26,271 nucleotides of DNA from RXIX01 sp003989075 (lineage in GTDB: Bacteria; Pseudomonadota; Gammaproteobacteria; Competibacterales; Competibacteraceae): contig JAKOYN010000128.1 of NCBI GenBank assembly GCA_029780415.1, forward strand, positions 1 through 26,271, given 5' to 3'. A model generated the notes under the pieces. The model was not told where the DNA came from, ran no database searches, and was given only the letters and a program-made list of their open reading frames with translations. This document shows, piece after piece, positions 15,429 through 24,340 of the stretch. Numbering within the stretch: position 1 is the stretch's first letter; each line of letters opens with the position of its first letter. The position numbers were made by a program, and so were the translations under genes.

Positions 15429-18400
15429 TCACTTCGATTCGCCAAGCTGGCCGAGAAGCTGTTGAACCGCGCGTTCAAGTTGCAGATCTCGACCTTCTTC
15501 AATCGAATCCGGCGTGCGGCGGACCAGAATATCGGGCTGGTCTTCGGTGTTCTCGAACCAGTGGCCTTGCAAATCCTTCCGGCCAATTTCGGGAATGCCG
15601 TATTTCAGCTTGCCGCCGATCATCGGCACCCACCACACCGAAGTGCCTGTGCCCGGTACCGGTTCGCCGACGAATGCGCCGAGCCTGGCCTGCGTGTAGA
15701 GGTGCGGGAAGATGCTGCCATCGGAGTAGCTGTAGCCGTTAGCCAGCAAAATGCTCGGCTTGCTCCAGCGATTTTCCGGGATGTGGGTGATGAACCGCCC
15801 ATCGCGGTCGATGCTCGACCCCGCCGCTGAAGCGGAAAGGTCAGCGATCAACTGGTTGGCTAAGTTACCGCCGCCGTTGAAGCGCACATCAACCACCACG
15901 CCCTCCTTGGCGGCGAACTCACTGCCGAACAGCTCGCTATAGAAAGTCTGGTAGCTTGTGGTGTTCATCAACGGGACATGGACGTAACCCAGCCGGCCGT
16001 TGGACAGTCGGCGGGTGGTTTCTCTGGCCCGTTCGACCCAGCGGGCCTGCGCCGCGATGAGGTCGTTCTCGAAGGGCGTGGGCGTGACCACTTCCTCCAC
16101 CGGGTTGCCGCCGCCTGCGGGCTGAATTGTCAGGCGCACCGGCGTCGAAGCTTTGTGGTTCAACAACGGGTAAATGTCGCTGTCCGGGGTAATTGGCGCG
16201 CCATCGACCGCCAGAATGGTCGCGCCCGGCCGCAGTTGGCTGTCGGCGCGTCCCGCCGGGCCTTGCTTCAGGACATCAACGATGCGCATCCCCGGCCCAG
16301 TGAAGGCGTGGTCGTAATAAACCCCAAGTGATGCAGTGGCGTCGCCATAGCTGACCGGCTGGTGAAACGCGGAACCCATGTGCGAAGCGTTCAGTTCGCC
16401 CGCCATCTCGGAAAGCATCTCCGCGAAGTCTTCCCAGTGGATGATGTGGGGCAGGAACTTGGCGTAGGCCTGGCGGTAGAACGCCCAGTCCACGCCCTGC
16501 ATATCAGCCCGGTAGAACTTCTGCTGGGTCAGCCGCCCGACATGTTCGAACAGATAAGCCATTTCGCCGCGCTGGTCATAGGCCATTTCGGCGGTAAAGG
16601 GAACGGTCGCCGCGCTGCCGTCCGTCAGTTTGATCCGCTCAATTCCGCCAGCGCCGATAAGAAACAGGGTTTCGCCTTTGGCGTCCGTCGCATAGGAACT
16701 GACCGGACTCGGCGGCTTGGCAAATACCTGACTCATTCCGGGCGCGCCCAGCTTGATGCGGTAGCCGGTCATCCCGGTGGTGGCCGAGGTGGACACCCAC
16801 AGCAGCGACTTACCGTCCGCCGCGATCTTGAACATATTGATGTTTGAGGAGAATGGGGTGATCCGCCCGGTGCGGAATTCCAACCCGTCAAACTGAGGCT
16901 CCCACGCCGGGGCAGCGGTCGGCGGCGTCGCGTCCTTGGCGGTGGTCGCCGCCGCATGAACGGTCTGGTCGGCGGGCCGGACGAAAGCGTCGTAGGCATC
17001 CTGGGTCAGGAAGGTGGCGTAAATATCCACCTCGGCGTCCTTGGCGTCGGTGGTGCGCAACCCGGCGCGGGTGGACAGGTAGTAGATCGTCTTACCGTCC
17101 GGGCTGAACGTCGGAGCCATCTCCTGGAAACCGCTGCGGCTGATGTTGACCGGCGCTTTCTGCCCGCTGGCGTCGACCAGATAGACCTCAAACTGGCTGG
17201 CCGCTGAACCGGTAGTAACCGCCAGCCAGCGGCCATCGGGCGACCAGGTGAACGGCAGATCATTGTCGGTGTAGGAGAACAGCAAGCCGTCCGGGAGTAC
17301 CGTGGTGGTTTTGCCGGTATGACGGTCGAGGATGACGAGGCGCTTGCGATCCTCCAGAAAGGCGATGCGCTGGCCGTCCGGCGAGTAGGCCGGTTGCAGG
17401 ACATCGGTAGCGGTGTTGGTGACGGCGGTTTCCTTGAGCGGCCCTGGAGCCAGCAACGACGGAGCGTCAGGAATCGCCATGGTGGTCTCGAACGCATCCC
17501 ATTTGCCGCCCCGCTCTGAGACATAAAGCAGGCTGCGCCCGTCCGGACTGAAGCTGACATCCCGCTCGTGCTGCGGGGTGGTGGTCACCCGGCGGGTTTT
17601 GCCGCTCGCGGTTTCGACCACAAAAATTTCGCCCCGCGCCACCACGGCAAGCTGAGAACCATCCGGCGAGGAGGCGATCTCGGTCGCCGCGTCGTTGACC
17701 TTGGCGTAGAAGGACCCGGCGAGCATCGTCCCCTGGGCGATTCGCACCTCGACCCGCACCGGTTCCTTCGCACCCTTGGCCAGTTTCCAGATTTCGCCGT
17801 CATAGCCGTAGACCAGATCGTCCTGGTTAGTGCGGCTCAGGAAGCGCACTGGATGATGCTGATGAAAGGTCACCTGCACCGGCTCCCCTGCACCGGTGAA
17901 AGGTCGCCGCCAGACATTGAACGACCCGGATTGTTCACTGAGGTAATAGATGCTTTTACCGTCCGCGCTCCACAGCGCATCGCGGTCTTCGCCCCGGAAG
18001 GTGGTGATCTGCCGATGAGTCGCGTCTTTGGTATCGAACGCCCAAATATCGCGGGCTGCCTCGGAAACGGCGTGTTTGCGCCACTCGTTTTCCTGCGACG
18101 GGCGGTTGGTGTAAAGCAGAGTGCGCCCATCCGGGCTGGGCGCTACGTCGAGCGCCTGCAGGGGAATGACCAGCCGCTCGCGGCCACCGCCAACCGGGAC
18201 CGAGTAGAGCTGACCGGCCCCGCCCAGACTGTAACCGCCGAAGGCTTCCTTGGCGTCGCCCAGCCGCACCGAGCCGAAATACACCGACGCGCCATCCGGC
18301 GAGAAGGCATAGGGCGTGTCGTTCGAGGAGTGGAAGGTCAGCCGCTGGATATCGCCGCCCCGCGCCGGCATTACGAATACATCGGCGTTGCCGTGACGCA

Positions 18401-18692
18401 TGGAGGCGAACGCGATCTTGCTGCTGTCGGGGGACCAGACCGGTTGCGTGGCGTAGAACAGGGCGCTGGTCAGCGGCAGTGCTTCGCCGCCGCCAGCGGG
18501 AACCCGCCAAATCTGCCCACCATAGACGAAGGCAATGGACTGTCCATCAGGCGAAATGGCGGGGTAGCGCAGCCACAAGGGGCGGTCGGAAGGGTCTGTC
18601 TGGGCGATGGACGGGGACGCGCCGCTCAGGGCCGGCGAGAGTCCAGCCAGCAGGAGACCGGCCAGAACTGGAGATAGACGAAAACGGCGCAT
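15429..18692 (-). CDS. Exported tricorn-like protease (S41 family)
   Basis: The 1087-aa protein has a signal peptide (MRRFRLSPVLAGLLLAGLSP...). Next come many PD40-type beta-propeller repeats with the SPDG signature in two propellers (about residues 40-330 and 340-640), then a core/PDZ region (GATILAVDGAPI) and a C-terminal S41 protease domain. The tricorn catalytic tetrad is intact: Ser770-His771 (ELNASHMGS), Ser990 (NGYSYSDGS) and Glu1047 (HWFENTEDQPDI). The His-to-Ser distance (219) equals that in archaeal tricorn (746 to 965). Tricorn cuts peptides of roughly 6-12 residues; an exported version would act in the periplasm or outside. ATG 18692 has GGAG 6 bases upstream; the longer open frame to 18788 would spoil the signal peptide. 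It lies between two exported proteins of unknown function. Confidence 0.92.
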   Translation of the reverse strand: MRRFRLSPVLAGLLLAGLSPALSGASPSIAQTDPSDRPLWLRYPAISPDGQSIAFVYGGQIWRVPAGGGEALPLTSALFYATQPVWSPDSSKIAFASMRHGNADVFVMPARGGDIQRLTFHSSNDTPYAFSPDGASVYFGSVRLGDAKEAFGGYSLGGAGQLYSVPVGGGRERLVIPLQALDVAPSPDGRTLLYTNRPSQENEWRKHAVSEAARDIWAFDTKDATHRQITTFRGEDRDALWSADGKSIYYLSEQSGSFNVWRRPFTGAGEPVQVTFHQHHPVRFLSRTNQDDLVYGYDGEIWKLAKGAKEPVRVEVRIAQGTMLAGSFYAKVNDAATEIASSPDGSQLAVVARGEIFVVETASGKTRRVTTTPQHERDVSFSPDGRSLLYVSERGGKWDAFETTMAIPDAPSLLAPGPLKETAVTNTATDVLQPAYSPDGQRIAFLEDRKRLVILDRHTGKTTTVLPDGLLFSYTDNDLPFTWSPDGRWLAVTTGSAASQFEVYLVDASGQKAPVNISRSGFQEMAPTFSPDGKTIYYLSTRAGLRTTDAKDAEVDIYATFLTQDAYDAFVRPADQTVHAAATTAKDATPPTAAPAWEPQFDGLEFRTGRITPFSSNINMFKIAADGKSLLWVSTSATTGMTGYRIKLGAPGMSQVFAKPPSPVSSYATDAKGETLFLIGAGGIERIKLTDGSAATVPFTAEMAYDQRGEMAYLFEHVGRLTQQKFYRADMQGVDWAFYRQAYAKFLPHIIHWEDFAEMLSEMAGELNASHMGSAFHQPVSYGDATASLGVYYDHAFTGPGMRIVDVLKQGPAGRADSQLRPGATILAVDGAPITPDSDIYPLLNHKASTPVRLTIQPAGGGNPVEEVVTPTPFENDLIAAQARWVERARETTRRLSNGRLGYVHVPLMNTTSYQTFYSELFGSEFAAKEGVVVDVRFNGGGNLANQLIADLSASAAGSSIDRDGRFITHIPENRWSKPSILLANGYSYSDGSIFPHLYTQARLGAFVGEPVPGTGTSVWWVPMIGGKLKYGIPEIGRKDLQGHWFENTEDQPDILVRRTPDSIEEGRDLQLERAVQQLLGQLGESK

Positions 18693-18769
18693 AAAGCTCT
18701 CCGGTGGGGATGACGAGGGCGGCGGGCCATTGCAGAAACCCTCGGCCCGCCGCTCAGGCAGGATCGGGC

Positions 18770-19738
18770 TTAATTCGAGACTGTACAAACGCCGTGGGCA
18801 CCGTGCTTGCCGGTGTAAGTCAGGAGTGGCGAACCATCGGGATTGATGGCGATAGACAGGGTGATATTGGATCCGGTGGCTTCAAAGTAGTTGTCGTTGA
18901 GCTTTTTGAACTGGGTTTCCTTGCCGTTGAAGTAAACCGGACCGCCTTCATCGGTATGCACCTCGACGCCGCCAGGACAGGTGGCGTTAAACGACGGGAG
19001 CTTGGGCTTGGCCGAGCCGCTCGACGCCGTTCCTCCGCCAGTGCGCCCCATACGGTCATCGTCATCACGACCCAGATAGCTGTAGTGCCCATCCTGAACC
19101 CGACCCCGGCGATCAAATTCACAGGTGAATGACAAGTCCCGGTGTCCACCGCGATCGAAGGAAACCCGGCCGTTACCGGTCAGGGTACGGTCGCGCAAAT
19201 GCGGATAGGTCAGCTCCAGATCGCGAACCGGGCCATGATCCCGATCCAGATGGCGGCGGATTTCATTGCTGCATTCCTGCTTCAGATAACCCATGTCGTC
19301 GAATGGCGAATTCTCGCCCCGGTCATAGGCGCTGCGTTTATCATCATGATTCTTGTCGCCACTGGCCGCCGCGGCAATCAAGGCCAAGCCAAGGACGCCT
19401 GCGCCGACCAACGCCGCCGTTTTTTTGTCGGAGTCGGAAACCACTTCAGGGCTGACGTTCCAACTCACCACCTCACGGTGATCGATCCGGCAGTTGAACC
19501 GATGATCCTTTTTGTCCCGGTCCTTAACCAGACCGGACACGTTGTAGGAACGACGGCCCGTCTCCTGGGCGGTCACGCCATGTGCTCCTGAGTATCTTGA
19601 GTACTGGGAGTCATCGAAGATTTTGGATTGGCAATCCTCAATGGCGTCGGTCTGGTCGTAGGCAAAGGCGGTGGGTGAGGCCATGGCTGCGGCAACGGCC
19701 ATGCTCAACACGCTATTCAAGCGCTTACTCATCGGCAT
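18770..19738 (-). CDS. Exported two-module Cys-pair protein of unknown function
   Basis: The 322-aa protein starts with a signal peptide (RLNSVLSMAVAAAMASPTAF). A module at about residues 31-95 (DCQSKI...YNVSGLVKDR...HRFNCRIDHREVVSW) and another at about 150-225 (ECSNEI...LTGNGRVSFDR...LSFTCEFDRRGRVQDGHY) share the pattern C-x3-I ... G-x-V ... F-x-C-x-[IF]-D, so an internal duplication is likely. Between them is a hydrophobic stretch (AALVGAGVLGLALIAAAAS) that could span a membrane. A C-terminal part, FNATCPGGVEVHTDEG to GVCTV, is Cys-bounded and vaguely like MliC lysozyme inhibitors (weak). The start at 19738 has GAGG 10 bases upstream; ATG 19732 is an alternative. It is first in the tricorn-like cassette, 77 bp before the protease. 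Confidence 0.82.
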   Translation of the reverse strand: MPMSKRLNSVLSMAVAAAMASPTAFAYDQTDAIEDCQSKIFDDSQYSRYSGAHGVTAQETGRRSYNVSGLVKDRDKKDHRFNCRIDHREVVSWNVSPEVVSDSDKKTAALVGAGVLGLALIAAAASGDKNHDDKRSAYDRGENSPFDDMGYLKQECSNEIRRHLDRDHGPVRDLELTYPHLRDRTLTGNGRVSFDRGGHRDLSFTCEFDRRGRVQDGHYSYLGRDDDDRMGRTGGGTASSGSAKPKLPSFNATCPGGVEVHTDEGGPVYFNGKETQFKKLNDNYFEATGSNITLSIAINPDGSPLLTYTGKHGAHGVCTVSN

Positions 19739-19907
19739 TGGAATGATTCCTCGGTGGTGAATTTAAGGCGGTACAACATTGACAGGAAGCGGCTATTTAT
19801 ATGAATTATATTGAAAAAACAATCATGGTTTGTCTGTAAGGATTTTCCTGACAGAGAATCCCAATTGATGAAATAGTAACGGCTTGTTCAAAAATTCAGG
19901 TGGATGG
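19739..19907. promoter_or_regulatory. Divergent promoter region with 21-bp imperfect palindrome
   Basis: This AT-rich 169-bp gap lies between the exported-protein cassette (minus) and the sensor kinase (plus). At 19834-19854 the arms CTGTaAGGA and TCCTgACAG pair with one mismatch around TTT, a candidate binding site for the NarL-type regulator encoded downstream. TTGACA at 19779-19784 is a good -35 match for the kinase, with TATGAA 15 bp on as a poor -10. On the minus strand TTGTTT and TATAAA with 15-bp spacing are possible. Confidence 0.5.
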
Positions 19908-22235
19908 GTGACAAATCTCTACGCGATTTTGCTGCTATGGACCGGATTCCTGTTCGCTGGCCCGCTCGCCGCCGGTGAGTCCGGTTCCGATTTATTGACT
20001 CCCGCAGAACGCGCCTGGCTGGCCGAACATCCGGACATTGTGCTGGGCGTCGGCGAGGAATGGGCGCCAGCGGTAGTTAAAGACGCCAATGGCCGGTTTG
20101 CCGGATTCGCCTTCGACCATGTCGAGTTGCTGAACGCCAAACTGGGAACCCATTTCCGGCTACAGGCGGGACCCTGGCATACCCTGGTCGAAGCCGCTGA
20201 AACCCGCCGGATCGCCGGCCTGACCCTGACCATGCCCCTGGAAGCGCGCAAAGCCCATTTTCTTTTCACGCAGCCCTTTCACGCGGTTCAGTACTTCATC
20301 TATCTGCGGACTGGACAGCCCTTGCCGAATAACGGCATCAGCGGATTTCGGGGCCAGCGGGTCGGCTATCTCAAGGGCATCCTGTATTTGCGTAACCTGC
20401 TAGCCGCGCATCCGGGCATTGAAGCCACGCCGCTGGACAGTAACGAGGCGCTGGCCTATGCCTTGTTGCGCGGTGAGGTCGACGCCGTGATCGATTCCTA
20501 TGCCCTGGAATACTGGCGAGCCAGCAACGGCGTCCTGGGTTTCAGTCCCCTGCAAATGGTGCCCGGAACTCAAAGCAACCTGGTCATCTCCGTGCGCAAG
20601 GACTGGCCGGAGCTGGTCACCATCCTGAACAAGGGACTCGCGGCGATCACCGCAGCGGAACAGGCGGAGCTGTATCGGCGCTCGTTTGGTCAGGACTATC
20701 TGAGCCGCACGGCGCTGGTGCGGACGACCCTGACTGCCGAACAGCAAGCCTGGCTGGCCGAACACCCGGTCGTGCGGGTCGGCATTGATGCGCACTGGGC
20801 GCCGGTGGAATTTGTGGATGAAACTGGCCAACCCCAGGGGATTTCCGTGGCGTATTTGCAGCGTCTGGAAAAACTGCTGGGTCTGCGCATCGAATTTGCT
20901 CAGGGGCTGACCTGGGCCGAGGCGAAACAGCGGCTGGCCGATGGCAGCATTGATGTGTTGCCCACCATCGCGATGACGCCGGACCGGCAACATTCGCTGC
21001 ATTTCACCGAACCTTATCTCTCCTTCCCGGTGGCGATTTTCTCCGCTGCGGACGTCGCCTATCTGGGCGATTTGCGTGCGCTCGAAGGGAAGACCGTGGC
21101 CATCGTGCAGGGCGAAGCGTTGCAGGACTGGCTGCACCAGGACTGGCCGCAACTGACGCTATTGCCGGTCGCCAATACCCGCGAGGCGTTGCGCAAAGTG
21201 GCGGAGGGCGCAGCGTTCGCCTTCGTCGGCAATCTGGTCACCACTAGTTACTACATTGGTCAATCCGGCTTGATGCAGATCCGGGTGGTCGGTGAAACAC
21301 CCTACGTCTATCCGCTCAGCATGGGGGTGCGGCAGGACTTGCCCATGCTGGCCGGCATTCTGCAAAAGGGCCTCGATGCCATCCCCAGGAGCGAACAGGA
21401 CGCCATTTACCATGACTGGATTTCCATCCGGTACCAACACGGCATTGACTACGGTTTGTTGTGGCGGATCATGGGGCTAGCGGCGCTGATCCTGCTGATC
21501 ATCGGGTACTGGAATCGCCGCCTGGCCTATGAAGTTCAGCAGCGTACGGCTGATCTGTATCAGGCCAATAACCGGTTGCGGCAACTGGCGATGGAAATCT
21601 CGCTGATCGAAGAACGGGAACGGCAACGCCTGGCGGGGGAGTTACACGACAGTCCGATGCAGAAACTGGCGCTGGCGCAGTTCCAGATTGTCGCCGGCGT
21701 CCGGCACCGCGACGCGGAGGCGGCAGAGCATCTCGACACGGGACTTGAACTGCTACGGGAAGCGTTACAGGAACTGCGCACCTTGCAATTTGAACTCAGC
21801 CCCCCGCTACTCTATCAGGAAGGTCTTAGCGCAGCGCTGGACTGGCTGGCCACTAACGCGACCCGGCGTTTTGGCGTTGCCCTGACCTTTGCCGGCCCGG
21901 ATGTCCTGCCCGCGCTGGAGCGGAATCTGGCAATTGTCCTGTTTCAATGCGTCCGCGAGCTGGTTTATAACGTCGCCAAACACGCGGGCGCCACGGCAGG
22001 CCGGATTGAACTCACACAACACGGGCAAGCCGTGCGCGTGACCGTCCAGGACAATGGTCAAGGCTTCCCTGCGGCGGGGATGGCGTCATCCAGCGTCGGC
22101 GGCTATGGCTTGTTCAGTATCCGCGAACGGCTGGCGCTGCTGGGCGGCGAGCTGACCATTGCCCTGGACACGGGCGGATCACACGTCTCCATTCAAGCGC
22201 CACTGGCGCCTGTCGGTCAGCACCCGCAAGGATGA
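19908..22235 (+). CDS. Sensor histidine kinase with two periplasmic solute-binding domains
   Basis: The 775-aa membrane kinase has an N-terminal signal/anchor (NLYAILLLWTGFLFAGPLAA). Two tandem SBP_bac_3-type (Venus-flytrap) domains follow at about residues 29-265 and 274-500. Each opens with WLAEHP then VG...WAP, indicating internal duplication. A single membrane helix (LLWRIMGLAALILLIIGYW, about 517-535) leads to a short coiled-coil, a HisKA_3 box with His580 (LAGELHDSPMQKL) and a GHKL ATPase domain (ELVYNVAKHA, DNGQGFP, GGYGLFSIRERL). The BvgS/EvgS-like input suggests sensing of amino acids, peptides or nicotinate-like ligands in the periplasm. GTG 19908 is chosen for AGG at 19898-19900, 7 bases before it; an upstream TTG at 19884 lacks one. 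The regulator follows after 7 bases. Confidence 0.9.
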   Translation: MTNLYAILLLWTGFLFAGPLAAGESGSDLLTPAERAWLAEHPDIVLGVGEEWAPAVVKDANGRFAGFAFDHVELLNAKLGTHFRLQAGPWHTLVEAAETRRIAGLTLTMPLEARKAHFLFTQPFHAVQYFIYLRTGQPLPNNGISGFRGQRVGYLKGILYLRNLLAAHPGIEATPLDSNEALAYALLRGEVDAVIDSYALEYWRASNGVLGFSPLQMVPGTQSNLVISVRKDWPELVTILNKGLAAITAAEQAELYRRSFGQDYLSRTALVRTTLTAEQQAWLAEHPVVRVGIDAHWAPVEFVDETGQPQGISVAYLQRLEKLLGLRIEFAQGLTWAEAKQRLADGSIDVLPTIAMTPDRQHSLHFTEPYLSFPVAIFSAADVAYLGDLRALEGKTVAIVQGEALQDWLHQDWPQLTLLPVANTREALRKVAEGAAFAFVGNLVTTSYYIGQSGLMQIRVVGETPYVYPLSMGVRQDLPMLAGILQKGLDAIPRSEQDAIYHDWISIRYQHGIDYGLLWRIMGLAALILLIIGYWNRRLAYEVQQRTADLYQANNRLRQLAMEISLIEERERQRLAGELHDSPMQKLALAQFQIVAGVRHRDAEAAEHLDTGLELLREALQELRTLQFELSPPLLYQEGLSAALDWLATNATRRFGVALTFAGPDVLPALERNLAIVLFQCVRELVYNVAKHAGATAGRIELTQHGQAVRVTVQDNGQGFPAAGMASSSVGGYGLFSIRERLALLGGELTIALDTGGSHVSIQAPLAPVGQHPQG

Positions 22236-22242
22236 GTGCGTT

Positions 22243-22884
22243 ATGGCGATTACGATATTACTGGCCGACGACCATGTACTGTTTCGTCAGGGACTGGCGC
22301 TGCTGGTGCGTGAACACGGCAATTGGCAGGTGGTCGGCGAAGCGAGCCATGGCGAAGAAGCCGTTGCGCTGGCGGCGACGCATCAACCGCACATTGCCGT
22401 GCTGGATGTCGAGATGCCGGGAATGAACGGTATTGAGGCCGCGCGCCGCATCCGGCAGGGGTCGCCGGAAACCCGGATTGTGGCGTTGTCGATGTACGGC
22501 GATGCGCACTATCAGGAGCGGATGTTCGAGGCGGGCGCTTCGGCCTACGTATTGAAGAACGAGGCCATCGACGACCTGGTCGAGGCTATCCAGACCGTCC
22601 TGCGCGGTGACCGTTTCGTCAGTCCCACCGCCGCACCGAATAGCCCCACGGTCGCGCGGCGCAGCGCCGAACTCGACCGCCGCGCCTTGACCGAGCGGGA
22701 GGTCAGCGTCTTGCGGCTGCTGGCGCAGGGTCAGCGCACCCGGGAGATCGCCGCGACACTCGGCATCAACGCGAAAACGGTAGAAACCTACCGCGCCCGG
22801 ATCATGCTCAAACTCGGCATCGACAACCTGCCCGGTCTGGTGAAGTTCGCTATCCGTGCGGGTATTGCATCGATCCGGTTTTGA
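22243..22884 (+). CDS. NarL/FixJ-family response regulator
   Basis: The 213-aa regulator has a receiver domain (about residues 4-120) with acidic D9/D10, phosphoacceptor D55 (AVLDVEMPGMNG), a switch Ser in ALSMYGD and the conserved Lys in YVLKNEA. A LuxR-type helix-turn-helix occupies about 150-210 (LTEREVSVLRLLAQGQ, INAKTVETYRARIMLKL). It lies 7 bp after the kinase, with AAGGA 10 bases before the ATG, so the two are co-transcribed and surely partners. Likely targets are its own promoter and the divergent exported-protease cassette (inference). It converges with manC, whose stop is 31 bp away. Confidence 0.95.
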   Translation: MAITILLADDHVLFRQGLALLVREHGNWQVVGEASHGEEAVALAATHQPHIAVLDVEMPGMNGIEAARRIRQGSPETRIVALSMYGDAHYQERMFEAGASAYVLKNEAIDDLVEAIQTVLRGDRFVSPTAAPNSPTVARRSAELDRRALTEREVSVLRLLAQGQRTREIAATLGINAKTVETYRARIMLKLGIDNLPGLVKFAIRAGIASIRF

Positions 22885-22915
22885 CTGGGCCGGGCCGCGC
22901 GCCGCTGTACCCGCT

Positions 22916-24340
22916 TCAGCCTTCGCTGGCGCCACGCCCGTACACATCCTCGAAACGGACGATGTCGTCTTCGCCCAGATAGCTTCCCGACTGCACCTCG
23001 ATGATTTCCAGCGGAATCTTGCCGGGATTGGTCAGGCGGTGCTGCACGCCGACCGGGATATAGGTGGACTGGTTCTCGGTGAGCAGAAACTCCTCATCAC
23101 CGCGATTGACCCGGGCGGTGCCACTGACCACGATCCAGTGCTCAGCACGATGGTGGTGCATTTGCGAGGAAATGCAGGCGCCGGGACGGACCAGGATGCG
23201 CTTGACCTGGAAACGCTGATCCAGGTCGATGGAGTCGTAAAAACCCCAGGGCCGGTAGATCTTGCGATGCAGCGAACCTTCCGGGCGCCGGCTGGCCTTG
23301 AGCTGCTCGACGATGGTTTTCACCTCCTGCACGCGCTCCTTGCTGGCCACCAGCACGGCGTCGGCGGTTTCCACCACGACCAGATGCTCAACACCCACCG
23401 TGGCAACCAGGCGCGAACCGGCATCGATATAGGAATCACGGCTATCGACGCTGAGTACATCGCCACGCTCGATATTGCCATCGCTATCGCGTGCACCCAC
23501 TTCCCACAGCGCCGACCAGGAACCGACATCGTTCCAGCCCACCGCCAGCGGCATCACCACGGCATGCCCGGTTTTTTCCATCACCGCGTAATCGATGGAA
23601 TCCTTGGGGCAGGCACTGAACGCGGCGCGATCCAGCCATAGGAAATCACGGTCGGCGCGGCCATTGTTCAGCGCCTGCTGGCAGGCGGCCAGCATCGCCG
23701 GTGCCAAGCGCTCCAGCTCGGCCAGAAACACCGAGGCGCGGAACATGAACATGCCGCTGTTCCAGTAATAGTCGCCGCTGTCCAGATAGGATTGGGCGGT
23801 AGCGGCATCGGGCTTTTCGACGAAGCGACTGACCTCGCACACTCCCGAATCATCCAGCGGCGCGCCGGCCTGGATATAGCCATAACCGGTTTCCGGGGCG
23901 GTCGGCACGATGCCAAAGGTGATCAGGCGACCCGCCCGCGCCTGGGGCACCACCTGCTGCACGGCGGCGCGGAAACCGGCGATATCGGCGATGACGTGAT
24001 CGGCGGGCAGGATCAGCAACAGCGGATCGCCACCGCTGGCCTGGGCCTGCAAGGCCGCGACCGCCACTGCCGGCGCAGTGTTGCGACCGACCGGCTCCAG
24101 AATCACCGTAGGCGGCTGGATGCCAACCGCGCGCAACTGTTCGGCGACCATGAAGCGGTGTTCCTCGTTGCACACCACCAGTGGTGCGCTGCTGTCGGCC
24201 AGGCCGACCAGGCGCAGCGCCGTGTTCTGCAGCATGGTGTGCTCATCGACCAGCGGCAGGAACTGCTTTGGATAGGCCTCACGCGACAGCGGCCACAGCC
24301 GGGTACCGCTACCGCCGGAGAGAATGACAGGGACAATCAT
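22916..24340 (-). CDS. manC: Mannose-1-phosphate guanylyltransferase / mannose-6-phosphate isomerase
   Basis: This 474-aa type II protein has two domains. The N-terminal nucleotidyltransferase (LSGGSGTRLWPLSREAYPKQ at residues 7-26, later FVEKP and WNSGMFMF) makes GDP-mannose from mannose-1-phosphate and GTP. The C-terminal cupin isomerase domain (RPWGFYDSID, QMHHHRAEHWIVVSGTARV) converts fructose-6-phosphate to mannose-6-phosphate. With manB it would cover the route from fructose-6-phosphate to GDP-mannose for exopolysaccharide or O-antigen. Its ATG overlaps the ugd stop by 4 bp, so translation is coupled. Confidence 0.96.
   Translation of the reverse strand: MIVPVILSGGSGTRLWPLSREAYPKQFLPLVDEHTMLQNTALRLVGLADSSAPLVVCNEEHRFMVAEQLRAVGIQPPTVILEPVGRNTAPAVAVAALQAQASGGDPLLLILPADHVIADIAGFRAAVQQVVPQARAGRLITFGIVPTAPETGYGYIQAGAPLDDSGVCEVSRFVEKPDAATAQSYLDSGDYYWNSGMFMFRASVFLAELERLAPAMLAACQQALNNGRADRDFLWLDRAAFSACPKDSIDYAVMEKTGHAVVMPLAVGWNDVGSWSALWEVGARDSDGNIERGDVLSVDSRDSYIDAGSRLVATVGVEHLVVVETADAVLVASKERVQEVKTIVEQLKASRRPEGSLHRKIYRPWGFYDSIDLDQRFQVKRILVRPGACISSQMHHHRAEHWIVVSGTARVNRGDEEFLLTENQSTYIPVGVQHRLTNPGKIPLEIIEVQSGSYLGEDDIVRFEDVYGRGASEG

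Noticed and set aside
17568..18677. 369-aa plus-strand frame opposite the tricorn-like gene
   Set aside because: Antisense of the beta-propeller repeats; no independent support.
22856..23641. 261-aa plus-strand frame after the response regulator
   Set aside because: It is the antisense of manC and starts inside the regulator gene.
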